Below, one piece after another: positions 45,071-58,172 of a DNA stretch of 64,000 bases. The DNA comes from Rhipicephalus microplus (lineage: Eukaryota > Arthropoda > Arachnida > Ixodida > Ixodidae): positions 138,034,155 to 138,098,154 of the forward strand of contig NC_134710.1 in assembly GCF_043290135.1 (NCBI RefSeq). Direction: 5' to 3'. Positions within the stretch are counted from its first letter, which is position 1. Each line of letters starts with the position of its first letter. The notes beneath the pieces were generated by a model. The model saw nothing but the letters and a program-made list of their open reading frames with translations, made no database searches and was not told where the DNA came from. Made by a program: the position numbers and the translations under genes.

Positions 45071-46902
45071 CGGCCCGACTCAGGCCCAAGCCCGACCCAG
45101 GCCCGAAGCTGATGGGCCCAAGCCTGGCCCTGGCCCGATCCAACAATTCCTTACCCGTTCCGGGCTTTCTGGCTGGCCCGGGCCCGTGCAGTGCTCTAAT
45201 CACAAGTTCACGTACCATAACTGATGGACCATACTTATGAATAAATAAATGTCTCTAATATTTTTTGCACAATCCTAAATTTGGCCTCTCTTCGTGAAAG
45301 TTTGATGAAGAAGCTAAAGCAAGAAAATAAGGGTGTTGATAAAAGGGTAGCCATTGATAGGCCTATGCCTGTCACCTGAATTCCATATATAAATACCTTC
45401 TCACACCCTATAAAAAAGGTCATAAATATGGTGACATATTTATTGTTCACCCATCGGGTATACTAGACATGTTGTTAGACAGGTGACATGTTGCATGAAC
45501 TTGAGATAGACTAACCAGCAACCTATGGTTAGCGGTCGTTGTATTTTTTTGTGCAATGTTTGTCATGTGTGTTTCTTCCTATCGACTTTCATTTGCCAGT
45601 TTGCTCTTGTGTGTGTGCCGTTCTGGTCTCTACTTTCTTTTTGTGCAGTTTCCGTCATAATTTTTTATTGTAAGCTGGTGCTGCTTTTTTTTAGTTTTCA
45701 TTACATGGCAATTTTCTTATTGTGCCATCATTTGAGAATGTGGTCAATGGTACTTCTTGGTTATATAATAACTATGCTGACAGCAATTGGTGTCATCAAC
45801 TGTGCTTATGCACTATGAGCAGACTACACGTATCATTGCATGCATTACCACAAATACCATTCTAAGCTCTGATTAACCAGTTCTGTCTTAGTCGCAACAA
45901 AAAGGCAGAAGAAAGAGCTTATATATACTTATAGTTAGGTTGAAATTGAAGAACTTTATGTAGTGCAAATTAGACCATGGTCCCTACTGCACCATAGATC
46001 GTGAAAATTGAAGACTGGTCCTCACCACTATATACCTCGTAATCAGATCTTGGTTTGGGTACATAAATCTCTAGGATTGCAAAAAGTAACTTTTCCTGCG
46101 GTTTTGTTGACTTCCTTTTCAGTTGAGTAATGAAAGGCAGGCTCTTCAGCTGTCCAGCCCCTTCACTTTATTCCACTTTTCGTTACTCTTATAAACTTTT
46201 AAAACATGCATTTATATATCTTGGGATCCTTTCACATGAGTTTCTCAGGCTGGTAGGAGAGGCCATCGGTAGTCTTCCTATGCTACCAAATAGTAATTGT
46301 AGCCATGCACTAATGCATGCAAACTTTTGCACGTGATATGCTGGGCAGTTCAATAAAGAAGTTACAGTAGAATGAAGGGAGTGCAATAGAAATCATGCTC
46401 TATGTCATCCTATGATGTGTCTTATTGACTGATCACTTGATCTGATCACTTCTGCTAGAACAATGGTAGTCTTAGCCAGCACAAAGTCGCCCAGCTTTAA
46501 AAAAAAAAAAAAAACTTACTGTAGAGTGAATCTGCTTTATTTTTCATTGTTGTTGTTGTTTGATACATTATATGGAATTTCTCATTTTAGCATTTTTTTG
46601 TATGCTAACATCTCAATGATTGAGATGTTTAAAAATAAAAATGCATGTAAAACAGAGAATCATGAAGCAAGAGAGATGTTATTAAAGAAAAAGTGAAGAG
46701 GACCACATCATCAGATGTTCTAGTAGCATTACTAGCCTTTGAATGTCCTTTGTGCCAATATCTGTGGCTTAGACATCTTCCAAACATCATGTGTTTACTG
46801 GGATAAAATATTTGAAGTATTGATCAGCATGTTACAATCGCTTGGTTGGCACATTTAATGTGATAGCATGATATGGCACCCTCACTCTCTTTTGTTAATC
46901 AC

Positions 46903-47144
46903 GCCCCGCCGCGGTGGGCTAGTGGCTAAGGTACTTGGCTGCTGACCCGCAGGTCGCGGGATTAAATCCCGGCTGCGGAGGCTGCATTTCCGATGGAGGC
47001 GGAAATGTTGTAGGCCCGTGTGCTCAGGTTTGGGTGCACGTTAAAGAACCTCAAATGGTCGAAATTTCCGGAGCCCTCCACTACGGCGCCTCTCATAATC
47101 ATATGGTGGTTTTGGGACGTTAAACCCCACATATCAATCAATCA
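46903..47144 (+). mobile_element. Ruka-type SINE, full length, 12-bp target duplication
   Basis: It runs from GCCCCGCCGCGGTGGGCTAG to ACATATCAATCAATCA. TTTTGTTAATCA at 46890-46901 is repeated at 47145-47156. The A box is slightly altered (GGGCTAGTGG), and the B-box region reads GGGATTAAATCCCGG, so its internal promoter may be weak. Confidence 0.96.
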
Positions 47145-50100
47145 TTTTGTTAATCATGTCAACACAAAATAAAGAGTGCTGATTCTGGTATTGCTTTCAC
47201 ATTAGTTGCTTAAGTGTGGTATACCGACCTGTGAGCTTTTGAAATGATCTTATTTGGTGAACAACAACAGCACTAATGGCAAGGCTATGTAAATAAGGCT
47301 GCTGAGTAAAATGGTAGAGCATGACTGCCAATATTCAGAGCACAACATGCAACATCAGTTTTGTAAGCATCTTGAACTTCCCCGCAGGAGTCGAGTGAAT
47401 AGTGTTGTGTGAATAAGGGCAATGAATTGCGATGTACTCTATAGCTCGGAAATTATGTTGGACAGTTGCAATTGTGTTAAAGAACTAGACTCGAAACAGG
47501 AGGTGCAATGCACTTACCATTCTATAGTGTGCATTTCATCATTCAAGTTTATTTAATTTGTTTAAAATCTAAAAGAAACTTTGCTAAATTTTTTATTAAG
47601 TCATACACTCCCAATGATACTTGAAGTGGCCAATAGACAGCCACTATTTGTGTGAAATACGTGTTTCTAAAGTTATTTTGTTATGCCCTTATGGTATTTG
47701 GTCGGAATCGCCAGTCTTACAGGAAGCAGATAAGCAGAGTTTCAATTGAGGACATGTCACCACTGTGAGCGTATTGTATAATGTTAGTGATCAAGCATTC
47801 AGTACCTGCCTGCATCCCAGAATTGAAGTTGAAATATTTACTTTAGGAAGAAAAAAAATCTTGATTTTAAAATGATTGGCATCTTGGCATCTTGGTAGAA
47901 CATAGGGGTCATCATTACACTGAAATACACAAATGAAACAGAAATTTGCAGGATTTGCTTTCAGGTGGGACAACGTTCAACGCTACTGCACCAAGGTTAG
48001 ACTGCCTACTAGGAACATTAATGACCTTGCGGGGAAACATGGCCTTTGGGTGTTACTCCTGATTTTTCATATGCTTCACCATGTAAAATTTTTGCACCGC
48101 GGTAGAGCCAGCTTATGTTCCCCCTCCTCCATAAGATAGTTGTAAAGCTTTTTTTGTTTTGTGCACAAGAGCAAATATAGCTTAAAAAAATTTTAATGCG
48201 GTTGTAGACCATGACGCAACTTAATGACAAACATTTTTTCATAATGTCTAGTGAGCATGTCTTGTTTGTTCAAATTATGCCTGTGTATAAATGACACCAG
48301 CTTACAGATCATGTTCTACCATCATGGGTGGAAGTGCTGCGCTATTCTGTGCCAATACTTGACCTACTGCGGCAGTCTGTGCATAACTGGCAGTTTCCAC
48401 AATAATTGTCATTGAGAAGTGTAAACCGTTAAATCTAGACAATTATTAACATTGACCAAGCATCACTGAGCTTTGGCTGCGCAAAGTATGCGGCCGCATG
48501 TATATTCAGTGTTCAGCCACGTTGCCATTTGGTTCATTCATGGGGCCTGTTAGTGCTTATCTTGTAGCTGTTATCGTCGTCGTTTCCCCACTAAAGTACT
48601 GGCTTCAACATGAGTAACTGTAAATGATCTAGTAATACAGTAAAACCGTAATAATTTGTACCAACAGCGAACATGACATGATCTTGCCCTGAACGGCAGT
48701 GTGCCTTTACAAGTACATATATGCATCTCCTGACGTGCACTTTTGCTACCAACAAAGAAATACACCACCGCAGCAAATGTTGTCCAAAGTGCCCACAAGA
48801 AAGTATGTAGTTTCTTCCTTTTCGCCAAAATGCAGACAAGATACTAGGCTGGCACTCTCACACGATTGTTTTATAGTGCACAGTGGCGACGCCAAGGAGA
48901 ATTTTGAAACTATTATGGCTTGACCAAGATGCACCCATTGCAGAGCATTAGCGCATTGCTTTCTTGACACGGTGCCGCATCCTCTACCTTTGAGGAGTGA
49001 GAGCATGCAGCTACGCGAAGTAGTGCGCCCTCACTCTCCATTGGACGAGGGCGCGAAGCTGCGTAAAAAATCGACGTGCCGATGCGCTGCGACGGGTACG
49101 TGTGGTCAAACCTTTACAGGGTCTGAAATACGCAGCAACTGAGATTGCGACAGATTGAACACCATCGGCTTCTTGTGATACATATGTGCACTTCTCTACC
49201 ACTATCTGACACAAATCGACAACTGACAGTTTCATTGAAACATGGAGCAGTCACATGGACTTGATCATCTCCTGGTTAGTTGCATGCAATGCGGCGCCTA
49301 TGCTGCCCATGCCGTCTCTGTTGGACGAATTTGCTGTGTGAATTGCTCATCCCGCTCCAGGCTAAGCAGAGATGAGCAGAGTAGTGTGTTTAATTAGCAT
49401 GTGGATAACGAACTTCTGCCAAGCGGAATGTGCTGCATTTATTAAGTGTTCATGAAAACAATAGATAATAATTGCTTGTCTCTTGTTTTTTTTTTTTTGA
49501 GTTCTCTGTTAGCTGTGATGTTTAAGGATGGGAACACATGCATGCACTTAAGGGTGATAAGTCTGGTATGCTCATTACTGCTGAATATTTAGGGAACAAA
49601 ATTGGATTTTCCCCCCCAGAAATGTAATTAATTGACGATGATATTTGACTCTAGAAAGCTGCTTCAAAACTAACTTGCATTACTCTAAACACACCTTTTG
49701 GTGCTTTGAACTAGCTACAAAACTCCCCTTTTACTGTGCCAAAGTTGCTCCCAAACAGCATTATTCCTACTCCCTGAGCTGCTCCAAAACACTTCCACTT
49801 TCACCCTTATACTATGCAAATTAATGTTAGAGCATTTCATGAATATTCGAGGCGCTTCGATAATGCAGTAAATGCAGAAAAAGTAAGGCTTGCTTATTAG
49901 TTCATATGCGTGATAAAAATAGTGCAATGAGTTCCCTGGAAAGAGAAGAAAGGCAGGCTTTAATGTTTGAACTAGCTACCAAAGTGGAAGGGGGGAAAAT
50001 CGAGTAGAAAAGAATAATTTCAGTTCAAAGTGGCAGGATTTTTGTATAGTTTCATCCTTGGCATAAAAGAGCTACACATAAAAAAGTGGCAAGAAGACAT

Positions 50101-51211
50101 AGAACTGTTCACAAACAGTGTGTTATCTAAATATTTATCTTTCGTTGTACATGTAAGTGTATTTTGTCTTTATTTATGTGTTATTTTTTTCCCTTTCTTT
50201 TTTGGAGCATGCACTTATGCAGTTGAGAAACTTGAGTTACAAAACATGATTATATCAAGATCTTAAGGGATACGAAACATTTTATACATGCCAGACAGGA
50301 AATTCTTATGGCCTACCAGATTCAAGTTAAAAAAAAAAAAAACTGAAAACTGTATGATAGAAAGATTTGAAAAGTGGAACAAACGTTCGAGGTTCAATTG
50401 TTGTCGTTTTGAATAGTAAGTTAGTGCCGTGCTCTAGTGGGATCTCATTTACATATGCTTACAACTATTTTTTTTCACTAGTCTTGTTGATAGGGAGACA
50501 GCGGACATGTTACCAGGATTTTCTTTTTTATGGGTGGTGACAGTTACTTTTTTAGTGTGTCACCTAGATTCAATAGTACGAAAACTGGTACAAAAGGTAT
50601 ATGCAAGAAATTTATGCATATGCCTGCATAAAAATTTGTAGGGCAGAAATCTGGACCCCAATTTATGTTCCTTTCCCCCACTTGCACCATTGTGTGCATG
50701 TAGATGTGCATGATAGTAAGCCTGTGCATATGTATTCATTTTATTTTTTTGTTCGTTTTGCATGAGTGCATGTCGTGTGTTTTGTGTTGTAGTAGTTTGT
50801 TCTGTAGTGTGTGCAATGTTGCATATTAATGACATCACTTTGAGTTAAAGCTAACCTACCAAAATAATCATTTTTTAAAAGTTCCTCCATTAGTAAAGTG
50901 TCTGTTCCTCAATGTTGTAGGTTACATTCTGGTATGATGGAGTAGAGAAAATATAAAAACTGTGCAGAATGAAGAAGTCTTGACAATGAGTTAAATATCT
51001 TTTGTTACTATGAACTTTAATTAGTGTAATGAATGCACCTTGAAAGCCTTTTTCAATTGCTGCCTTTGTGATAGCACCCATGAAATATGCTTTGGCCAGC
51101 ATGTACTCAAATGAGCTTCTTTAGTTTGCAAGTGATCGCTTTTTTTTTATGTAGAAATTTATCATGGTCACTTGTGCACTGAGGTATTTCCTTATTTCTT
51201 TTTCACTTTAG

Positions 51212-51259
51212 TGTCACGCACTCCACCCAAGGACAATCCGTTCCCTGCGCCCCTTGAGG
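51212..51259 (+). CDS. KATNB1: KATNB1 exon i (linker, SRTPP motif)
   Basis: A 48-base exon between CACTTTAG and GTATGC. It completes the split codon and reads LSRTPPKDNPFPAPLE. Vertebrate p80 has ISRTPPRR...PFPAPPE straight after the DYNEIF motif, so the link across the long intron is well supported despite the small size. Confidence 0.9.
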
Positions 51260-53410
51260 GTATGCATCACCCATATTCATTTCTCTGGTCTTGCAGCATC
51301 TGGATTTGAGCCTGTTTGTCATTCACATGAAATTACAAACAGTAAATATGAAAGCTCAAACTGACAGGACATGCGACCTACAAACTGAAGTTCATTGATA
51401 CAAAACATTCTCTCTTAAGCTTGCTTAAGACACACCAGCTAAATATTAACAGTTGAGAACAAACGACCACATATCATAAAAAATGTTACTGCCATATAAT
51501 GTTCCATCAGACACAATTCATAGAAGCAGCTAATGACGAGATATCATGGGAGCGCATTGGGGCTTATCATACCATGTGACAGCTGCATCAGCATTTATTC
51601 TTTGTTGGGGCAGAGGCTTTGGATGTGTTCGAACAGGAGGAGGCAAGGTTGAGCTGAAAACATTTTACGAGGTATGGGTTGGTTTGCTTACTTCTAGCAC
51701 GCAAGTTCATATCTAATCGGCTGTCATTGAAAATGGGCTACTATAGCTCGAAGTAACAGGAAGTAAAACATAACAGGTTAAAACAGTAGTTTAGCAGAAA
51801 TAAAAACTCATCGTTACCAGTCTGTGGGTACCAGAAGCTTTTTTGTTTCTCGGGAGTGTCGTCTGGTAGAGGAGGGTAGGGCACAACATTGCATGACTTG
51901 GAAGGATGGGTGGAGTTGGCTGGCAGGCATGTCTGACATTATTTTATGCATGGTATCCTGTGGTCAACAGAATGATTGAGACGGGAGAGGATGTGAGGGG
52001 GGTCCTACTTAGTGTGATTTAGATGATTGTGAAGAAAAACATGGAACATTGATTCAGGAACAAAATTTAATTCCTTTAGGCTGTGGGATATTTAGAGTTA
52101 TAGATTATTTAAACATAATAGCTCTGTGTTCACAGTAAATGAGATAGAATAAATGAATGTTCAGCATGGGAAGTGTACAAATAAGAACTCTTGCTGTGCT
52201 TCCAGTATAAGTATGCAATGTTCCTCAGTGCAGCAGTTAGGCAGTTGGCATAGATACTATGTCTTTCCGGCATAAGAATAATGGAGGCTGTAAGTTGGAG
52301 AAAGAAGTAGCTAAAAACCCCTTCATTCTCAAGTGTTATGGGCGGGGCTCAAGCACCACATCCCTTCACAGCTTCCAAAGCCCCTGTGCTCAAGCCTCTT
52401 TTATTTTTATTTGCATAGCACTTTGTGGGATTAGTAAACAATCCTTAAGTTATGCTCTTTCATCTTGGTTTTGTTTTCCTGAATAATAATTTCAGTGCTG
52501 CTGCCGAGTGTGCTTAAAAAGGCAACATTTTCTGTGATTGAATTTCAGGTGATAGCTTGTGCATGTCCCGTCAGTTTTAGTTCTCGACATCTTCCACTGT
52601 TTTTTTGGTATTTTGTCTTCATCACTCTGTTTATGTTGTCCAGGTCATTTCTCACATTCATTTTACAGTTAAGCTTTAATGAGGAAAACATTGGGCTTAT
52701 GTCTGGTTTATTAAAATATTTTCTACTCATGTATTGTCAGTTTTAGTAATTAGGTAGATGTATCCAAAGCTGTTCACACTAATGTTTAGCTTGAGCTCTG
52801 TGTTTGGCTGCTTTCATTTACACTAAATGGGAAAATTTTTATAGGGAAGCATTCACGAATAAAAGTGAGATATAGGCCATAGGTAAGAACAGTGCGAAGT
52901 AAACACTGACAATAATTCAGCCAAGACCAGCGCTGGCCTTGTTTTTGTTTCTAACTATGAATACATACCAACTGGCTCGCATTAACTCTCTTTTAGTGAT
53001 GCAGACACTTCTTGTGCTGGTGTTATGGTCAGGATTTTCATTAACATGGTAAAAAAAAGTCGCTTTGATTTCGAAAAAAGATGGTGTATAACCACGCTTA
53101 TGAGCAATGAAAGCCTGCTTATTTTGTTGTCACAATATTTTTTCACTTACATCAGCTGTGCTGTCTGCATGTGTTTAGTCCACAAATATGTGCGTTTTTG
53201 TCAATTCCTTTTTTCTGAAATAAATAATAAATGTTGCAAGCAGCTCCATGCTGGCTTTGTTTGTTTTGTCGACTTAATATTAACGCCAAAGTGAGAATAA
53301 ATTTTCTGCAGTAAGTTTTCAGAGGAGTAGTTTCTAGTTGGTTGGCTTTGGGTATATTAGGTGTAACTACAAATAATTAAGTTTAATTTTCTAGTCATAT
53401 TGTTGTTTAG

Positions 53411-54465
53411 TTAAAAGGAAGCTGAAGCATTAAAAAACAACAACTTTGGAAAGTATAATTTCAGTTTGTTCCCGCCTATATTCTAAAAAAAATGTAAATA
53501 ACATTTTTTGGCATAGAAGAGTAGCAGCAACCGCAGGGCACCTTGAGACACTGAGCAAATACGGTGATGTCATTTTCACCATGCCGTGTCGTCGGCGAGA
53601 GCAGCGCTGCTGAAATGTGGTCTCCGCAGTTAGCCCAGTCAACAGCATGCAGCTGGAACTAGTCATGTAGGCTAAAAAAGGAGATACAAGAGATGCTTGT
53701 TCATATTGTGCTCAGCTGTTTGTCGTTATGTCAGGTATCATAATCCAACTGCACAATTTTCATTGTGCCTATAGACCCATTCCATGTTTGTATACATAGG
53801 TAGGCCGATGTTGACATTATTGGTAAAATTATAGCAACGTCCTCACGTAACTTCCGTCATAAGCGCTGAGGGCTGTAATGTGCACCAACAAAACGACGTT
53901 GTGAGACGCCATAAAGGTTGTGAAAGCCATAAGCGCTGAAGGCTGCGATGTGCGCCAATCAACAAAACTAAGTTGCGAGACACAACACTCATCCAACGGC
54001 AATGCAGCTCGTCGGCATACCGTTTTTTTTTTTCTCGTTTCTTGAGTGAGAACACCCAATGCACCATTGAAAACCCAGCAGAAACTGCGGTAGGCAGAGC
54101 GTCTTTTGCCTACCAAGACAGCGCCACCACATTTTCATGACGCAAGTCCGGTGGAATTTGTCTATTCTCATATGAACTTCTGGTACATAGACAGTGCTCT
54201 CAAAGTTAGTTTGGATCAGTGAGTGGCAAGAGCCTTTCATCATAGTGAAGTGCAGCTCCGCCTATGAAACCGAAGATGACTTGTCTCTGTTATTCATTTC
54301 CACACCCACACTTTCAGCTTGTTTGTGTAGGTAGACTCTTCTTTTGCATGTTCTAAAGCTCCTGCTGCAAAAATTGTGGAAAAAATTACATCGTCTGCAA
54401 TAATATTGGTCCTTGTGAACCACGAAGTTTTATTGAATTCTGAAATGACTTCAGCTTCTCTTTAA
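53411..54465. mobile_element. TTAA-flanked DNA element with terminal inverted repeats
   Basis: The left end TTAAAAGGAAGCTGAAGCAT and the right end ATGACTTCAGCTTCTCTTTAA are inverted matches over about 20 bp with a few differences. TTAA stands at both edges. The 1.05-kb interior has no transposase and includes a 70-bp duplication. Confidence 0.78.
53858..53985. repeat. tandem duplication, 70-bp unit
   Basis: CATAAGCGCTGAGGGCTGTA at 53858 recurs as CATAAGCGCTGAAGGCTGCG at 53928. Both are followed by ATGTGC(A/G)CCAA and by AGTTGCGAGAC or GTTGTGAGAC. Confidence 0.85.
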
Positions 54466-55616
54466 AAATATGACTTTGTGCACATACAGTGCAATGTTGA
54501 CAGCTATGTCAAGAAACAAAAAAAAGCTTGCTTTCAGTTGATATTACCCATCACTAAAACCAGAAGAAATTTTTTTGTGTGTGTACTGCCATGCATCTTT
54601 GTATCATTTTTTATAATACTGGGCCAGTATTTTGCTCAATTCTATGCTACTCTAATTATCCACCGCTCATGGCTTGTCACTTTAGTAATTTGGGTGGACC
54701 ATTGTTATTATCACTAGACAAACTCAAAATGTGTGAGGAATCTTTACCATTAATAAATACATCACTGTTAAATAACAACCTTGGTGATAAAATGTGTTAA
54801 CTGCATGAAAGAAATGTACTTCAGTGATATTTTAGTAAAGGTTCTTCTATGTGCAACTTTTTCATCTTCAAAACACTGAAGATGAAGACTCACAACAGAT
54901 AACATCACGGGCATAGCTTGCCGTATTGTCAGTGCAATCCCTTTTGCATACTGTAGCTAAGTGCACTGGTAAATTCATCATAATGCCCCTGCTTGCTAAT
55001 TTTCAAAGTTGCTCTCAGAATCAAAGTCCGGTGAAAAAGCAGCATCCTCAGACTATATGCTGTTCAGTAAATTGATAAGATCAGCTGAAAACACTGGAAT
55101 GTCAATATCTGCAATGTTTCGAAGTGCACATACGTGCCACATCTGGTGGCAGTTATGTTTGCTCTCCCCTTGGACAATTGCACAGTTTCCGAGTGCATAC
55201 GAAAATCAAGGCCACATAGAAGAAAAGCAAAACTACATTGAGCAGAAAACTATAGTTTTCCTTCATGAGAGATGGTACAGTTCGTCCATGAATGCCACTG
55301 AATGTCTTGAAAGCAGCAATTCAAAGCATCGATTGTAGGCTATTGATAGATTGTAATATGCAGTTATCCCTGAGGGGCACATCCAATTGACTTCTAAGCA
55401 TGCAGATAGTTCTATTACAGCTAAATATCTGAAAAACACAGCTCTACAGTTTACTAAGCATCATGTCTACTGTTGAAACATGTCATCTCTGTAAGGCATG
55501 CTAGAAGCAAATTTTGCACTTGCTGTTGCATGTACAGCATTGTAATGATATTTCTGCTTTATTTCATAGTCATCATTTGATCATGGCATACAGATGAACA
55601 TATGAAGTTTCGTCAA

Positions 55617-56370
55617 TTAACCTCCTAAGAGCTCTGCTTTGGACAAGCAGAGCTCCTCCTAGTGGTATAGACACTTCCCCATAGTGTTCAGGACGATAAG
55701 CGCTCGTCTATGGCTTAGATTGCGTGTTCTCCTCTAGATGGCAGCATTTACTCGACAATATAGTTTTTTCTTTGCGGCAGGGGCACGGTTTTGGTATAAA
55801 AAGATGGCCTGTGGTGGCAGCGACCTATGCATAGCTGGCTCGCCAACATGAAAAAGAAGCTTTCAGTGTTCTTTGTCATCTTGAGTCTTGATGATTCGAA
55901 TATAGATATTTATCTTGTGTCTGGAAGTGAAGACGGCGATGACTGTGAATTGAGCAGCTCCTCCGGTGATGATGTAGACAGCTCGGAAGGGAACATAGTG
56001 AATGGTCACCAGTGAAGTCGTTTCGCATTATTTCGTGTTTTCAAATTTTCCACACAGTCTCGAAGCTTCCAGAGTGAAATAGCCCTAAGGGGCTTAGCCT
56101 ACACAAGTGGAGAAAAATGTGGTGCCTGCACCTGTTTTCTTTATAAGGTTTATATTTTTATTAGCAGTAGGTTGCTGGTTTCTTATGCATTGTTCAGAGG
56201 TAAACTTTATTGTGTTGATTTGGCTAAGTATGTGATATAAGTATTTTTTCAACATTGGCTAACTTCCTTTTAGTAGTACGAGATTCGAAATCGGCAATAA
56301 AAAAAAAAAACAAAACATAGGCACTTTTGGTCGGAAAACCAAAAAAAAAATTGAGCACTTAAGGAGTTAA
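55617..56370 (+). mobile_element. piggyBac-like deletion derivative (754 bp)
   Basis: The left end TTAACCTCCTAAGAGC and the right end GCACTTAAGGAGTTAA are inverted matches, with TTAA at both edges. This fits piggyBac, whose ends start with C next to a TTAA target. Inside are a TATA-like GGTATAAAAAG at 55793 and an open frame whose acidic, Ser-rich N-terminus resembles that of piggyBac transposases. The catalytic domain is deleted. Confidence 0.78.
55827..56015 (+). pseudogene. N-terminal remnant of a piggyBac-like transposase
   Basis: A 62-codon frame with KKKLSVFFVI, SLDDSNIDIYLVSGSEDGDD and CELSSSSGDDVDSSEGN, then a stop. The Asp/Ser-rich start is usual before the DDD domain in piggyBac proteins. 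No catalytic residue is present. The assignment depends on the surrounding TTAA termini. Confidence 0.55.
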
Positions 56371-56613
56371 TTTTTGTCATTTGTGTCTGCATTTCATTTT
56401 TTTTTTACTTACAGCTATTTTCTTACTTAATGCAGCAAGGGTAATTTAGTGTTAAGTTAATCAACTGTACTTTATGATCGACTGCAGTGACTTGAAGGCA
56501 TGTGATGATTACTCTTCACCTATCTCGGGTTCACGGATATGTAATGGGTCTCTATTGGATAAAGTTGAAAATAGTGTTAAACAAGATGCGGTGACGTTTT
56601 CTGCATTCTTTAG

Positions 56614-56860
56614 ACTCGTACAAGCCAGCCTTGGAGCCACAGAGCAGCAAGGTGGTGCGGTTGAGTGGTGCCTCAAATCCGTGTGTTCTCACGGAACGAG
56701 CTGGAGCCACAGTGAAAGAGACGCGGCAGCTGAGTGTCACCACCAGCTACTCGGCTATGGGCACAACCTTCACGATACGACCCAGGGGCTCATTGGTTGG
56801 TTCAGGGGCCCTGCTAGCACCAGAGCCACCAACACCCAGTATCATGGCAGCCATACCAGG
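56614..56860 (+). CDS. KATNB1: KATNB1 exon j (variable linker)
   Basis: A 247-base exon between TTCTTTAG and GTTAGC. In the carried frame it is fully open: DSYKPALEPQSSKVVRLSGA ... SVTTSYSAMGTTFTIRP ... APEPPTPSIMAAIPG. It is rich in Ser, Thr, Pro and Ala, and I see no conserved domain. The support is the matching phase on both sides, good splice borders and codon use unlike the AT-rich surroundings. The donor GTTAGC is weaker than the others. Confidence 0.82.
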
Positions 56861-57387
56861 GTTAGCACTTGTGTACATGTACAGTGTATGTTTTTGTAAG
56901 AATGTGTTTCCTGCAATGTTTGCACTTTCTGCTGTGTAATTATCTCTACATTGCTGGTGTTCTCATAACTCATTTAGCTGTAACTAGGGCATGGTGATAA
57001 AGGACCCCTGACAGTGAAACGTTCGTTTGTGACTTTTTTACTATAATTTTTAGCTTTGCATCTTGTAATGCCAAAATTGAATTATAAATGCTTTAACGCA
57101 TCATATAATTCATGATAGCATTGATAATTCAGTCATCTTTCATCAGTTTGAAGCACCCACCTACTGGTAGTAGTAATAGACTTTTATTCAGCCACAATTT
57201 ACAGGCCGAGCATCCAGCTAAAGATCATAAGAAACTAGTGCCTTACAGCGGAGCGCCAAAGACTACGTGCACTCAAGCTTCGATGACTCTGAACAAGATG
57301 TTTTAAAATAGGGAGACTCGCGGGCAGTGAAGAATGAGACAATGTGGGTGCTTTGAGCATGTCCCCCTCAGAAAAAAGAAAAGCATT

Positions 57388-57431
57388 CCTTGTGTAAGCA
57401 GAAAAAGCACCTTGTGTAAGCAGAAAAAGCA
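57388..57431. repeat. tandem duplication, 22-bp unit
   Basis: CCTTGTGTAAGCAGAAAAAG followed by CA occurs twice head to tail, at 57388 and 57410, without differences. Confidence 0.95.
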
Positions 57432-58172
57432 GCCCGTCAAAAGAGCTAGTGGGGTGACGAAAAATAGTCCTCGCTCGGAGCCAGTCAGGGTATTCTGTGC
57501 ACCCCGTAAATGTTATCGGGCGTTGACAATACTTGCTTGGCATCTGGTGGGTGCCCCTGTTTACGTCAAACCACAGAAAATATCAATTGGACCTGAATAC
57601 TTGGGTGAGCATGTACCCCTGTTTTGAAACCAAATTAAGATATCTTGTAAGCAATCTTCTTCAATAACAATCTGTTATAAGTGCCCCCATGCATGACTCT
57701 CAAACAACACAAACATCTCGAGTTTCTAAATTTGGTGCCAGGTTAAAAAAAATACTAGCCGAGAGCTAAGTGGTGCTAGTTTTCTATGGGAATTGTTTGT
57801 TATTGTGGCGTTTTCCAGATGCTTTGTTTTTTGATGCACCAATGAAATAACTTCACTGTGTTTCTTTGCATGCCTGCCATCGCTCCCAATTTGCCTAGGG
57901 GACTCCTAACTTTTGAGAACTGCTCTTGATAGTATGGGCATGGCTATAGTTCTCCCAAAACACACCCCTAACCCCACTGTGAAAAAAAGTAATAAAATAG
58001 AGGTACACTTGAGTCCCTCTCACTTCAGTATATGGTGTCTTGCGGAAAAGCGTGCAAAGTTTGAGAAAGAGCTACCTGGTGTCATACAGCACAGCATATT
58101 TCATCTCTTAATTACTCATCCGTGCACACACCATATGATAAATAATGAGCATCAATAAGATCGTTGATTGAT

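Larger units (their letters stand above)
42311..45200. mobile_element. CCCGG-rich element with inverted ends, hosting nested insertions
   Basis: The left end AGGGCACTGCACGGACCG and the right end CGGGCCCGTGCAGTGCTCT are inverted matches. Both ends are followed inward by clusters of GGCCCG/CCCGGCC-type units (42340-42415, 45055-45185). Inside lie the MITE copy 42754-43673 and a reverse SINE at 44466-44680. No target duplication recognised, and the superfamily is unknown. Confidence 0.65.
37555..51211 (+). other. KATNB1 13.7-kb intron between exons h and i
   Basis: GTGAGT...TTTAG borders. Both flanking exons agree in phase, so no missing exon is required. It contains Ruka SINEs (38393, 44466, 46903), two pogo-type MITEs, a 90-bp hairpin and a CCCGG-rich element. 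38649-39420, 40727-42310, 45201-46889 and 47157-51211 show nothing I can name beyond A/T runs. Confidence 0.88.
51260..56613 (+). other. KATNB1 intron between exons i and j
   Basis: A 5.35-kb intron with GTATGC...CTTTAG borders. It contains the elements at 53411-54465 and 55617-56370. 51260-53410 and 54466-55616 show nothing I can name. Confidence 0.85.

Noticed and set aside
47930..48000. Possible extra KATNB1 exon after TTGCTTTCAG at 47955-47964
   Set aside because: The flanking exons already agree in phase, and the sequence has no matching donor or linker-like translation.
57001..57030. AAAGGACCCCTGACAGTG and similar transposon-end-like strings (also 14923 and 50264)
   Set aside because: I could not find the inverted partner for any of these, so they are not listed as elements.
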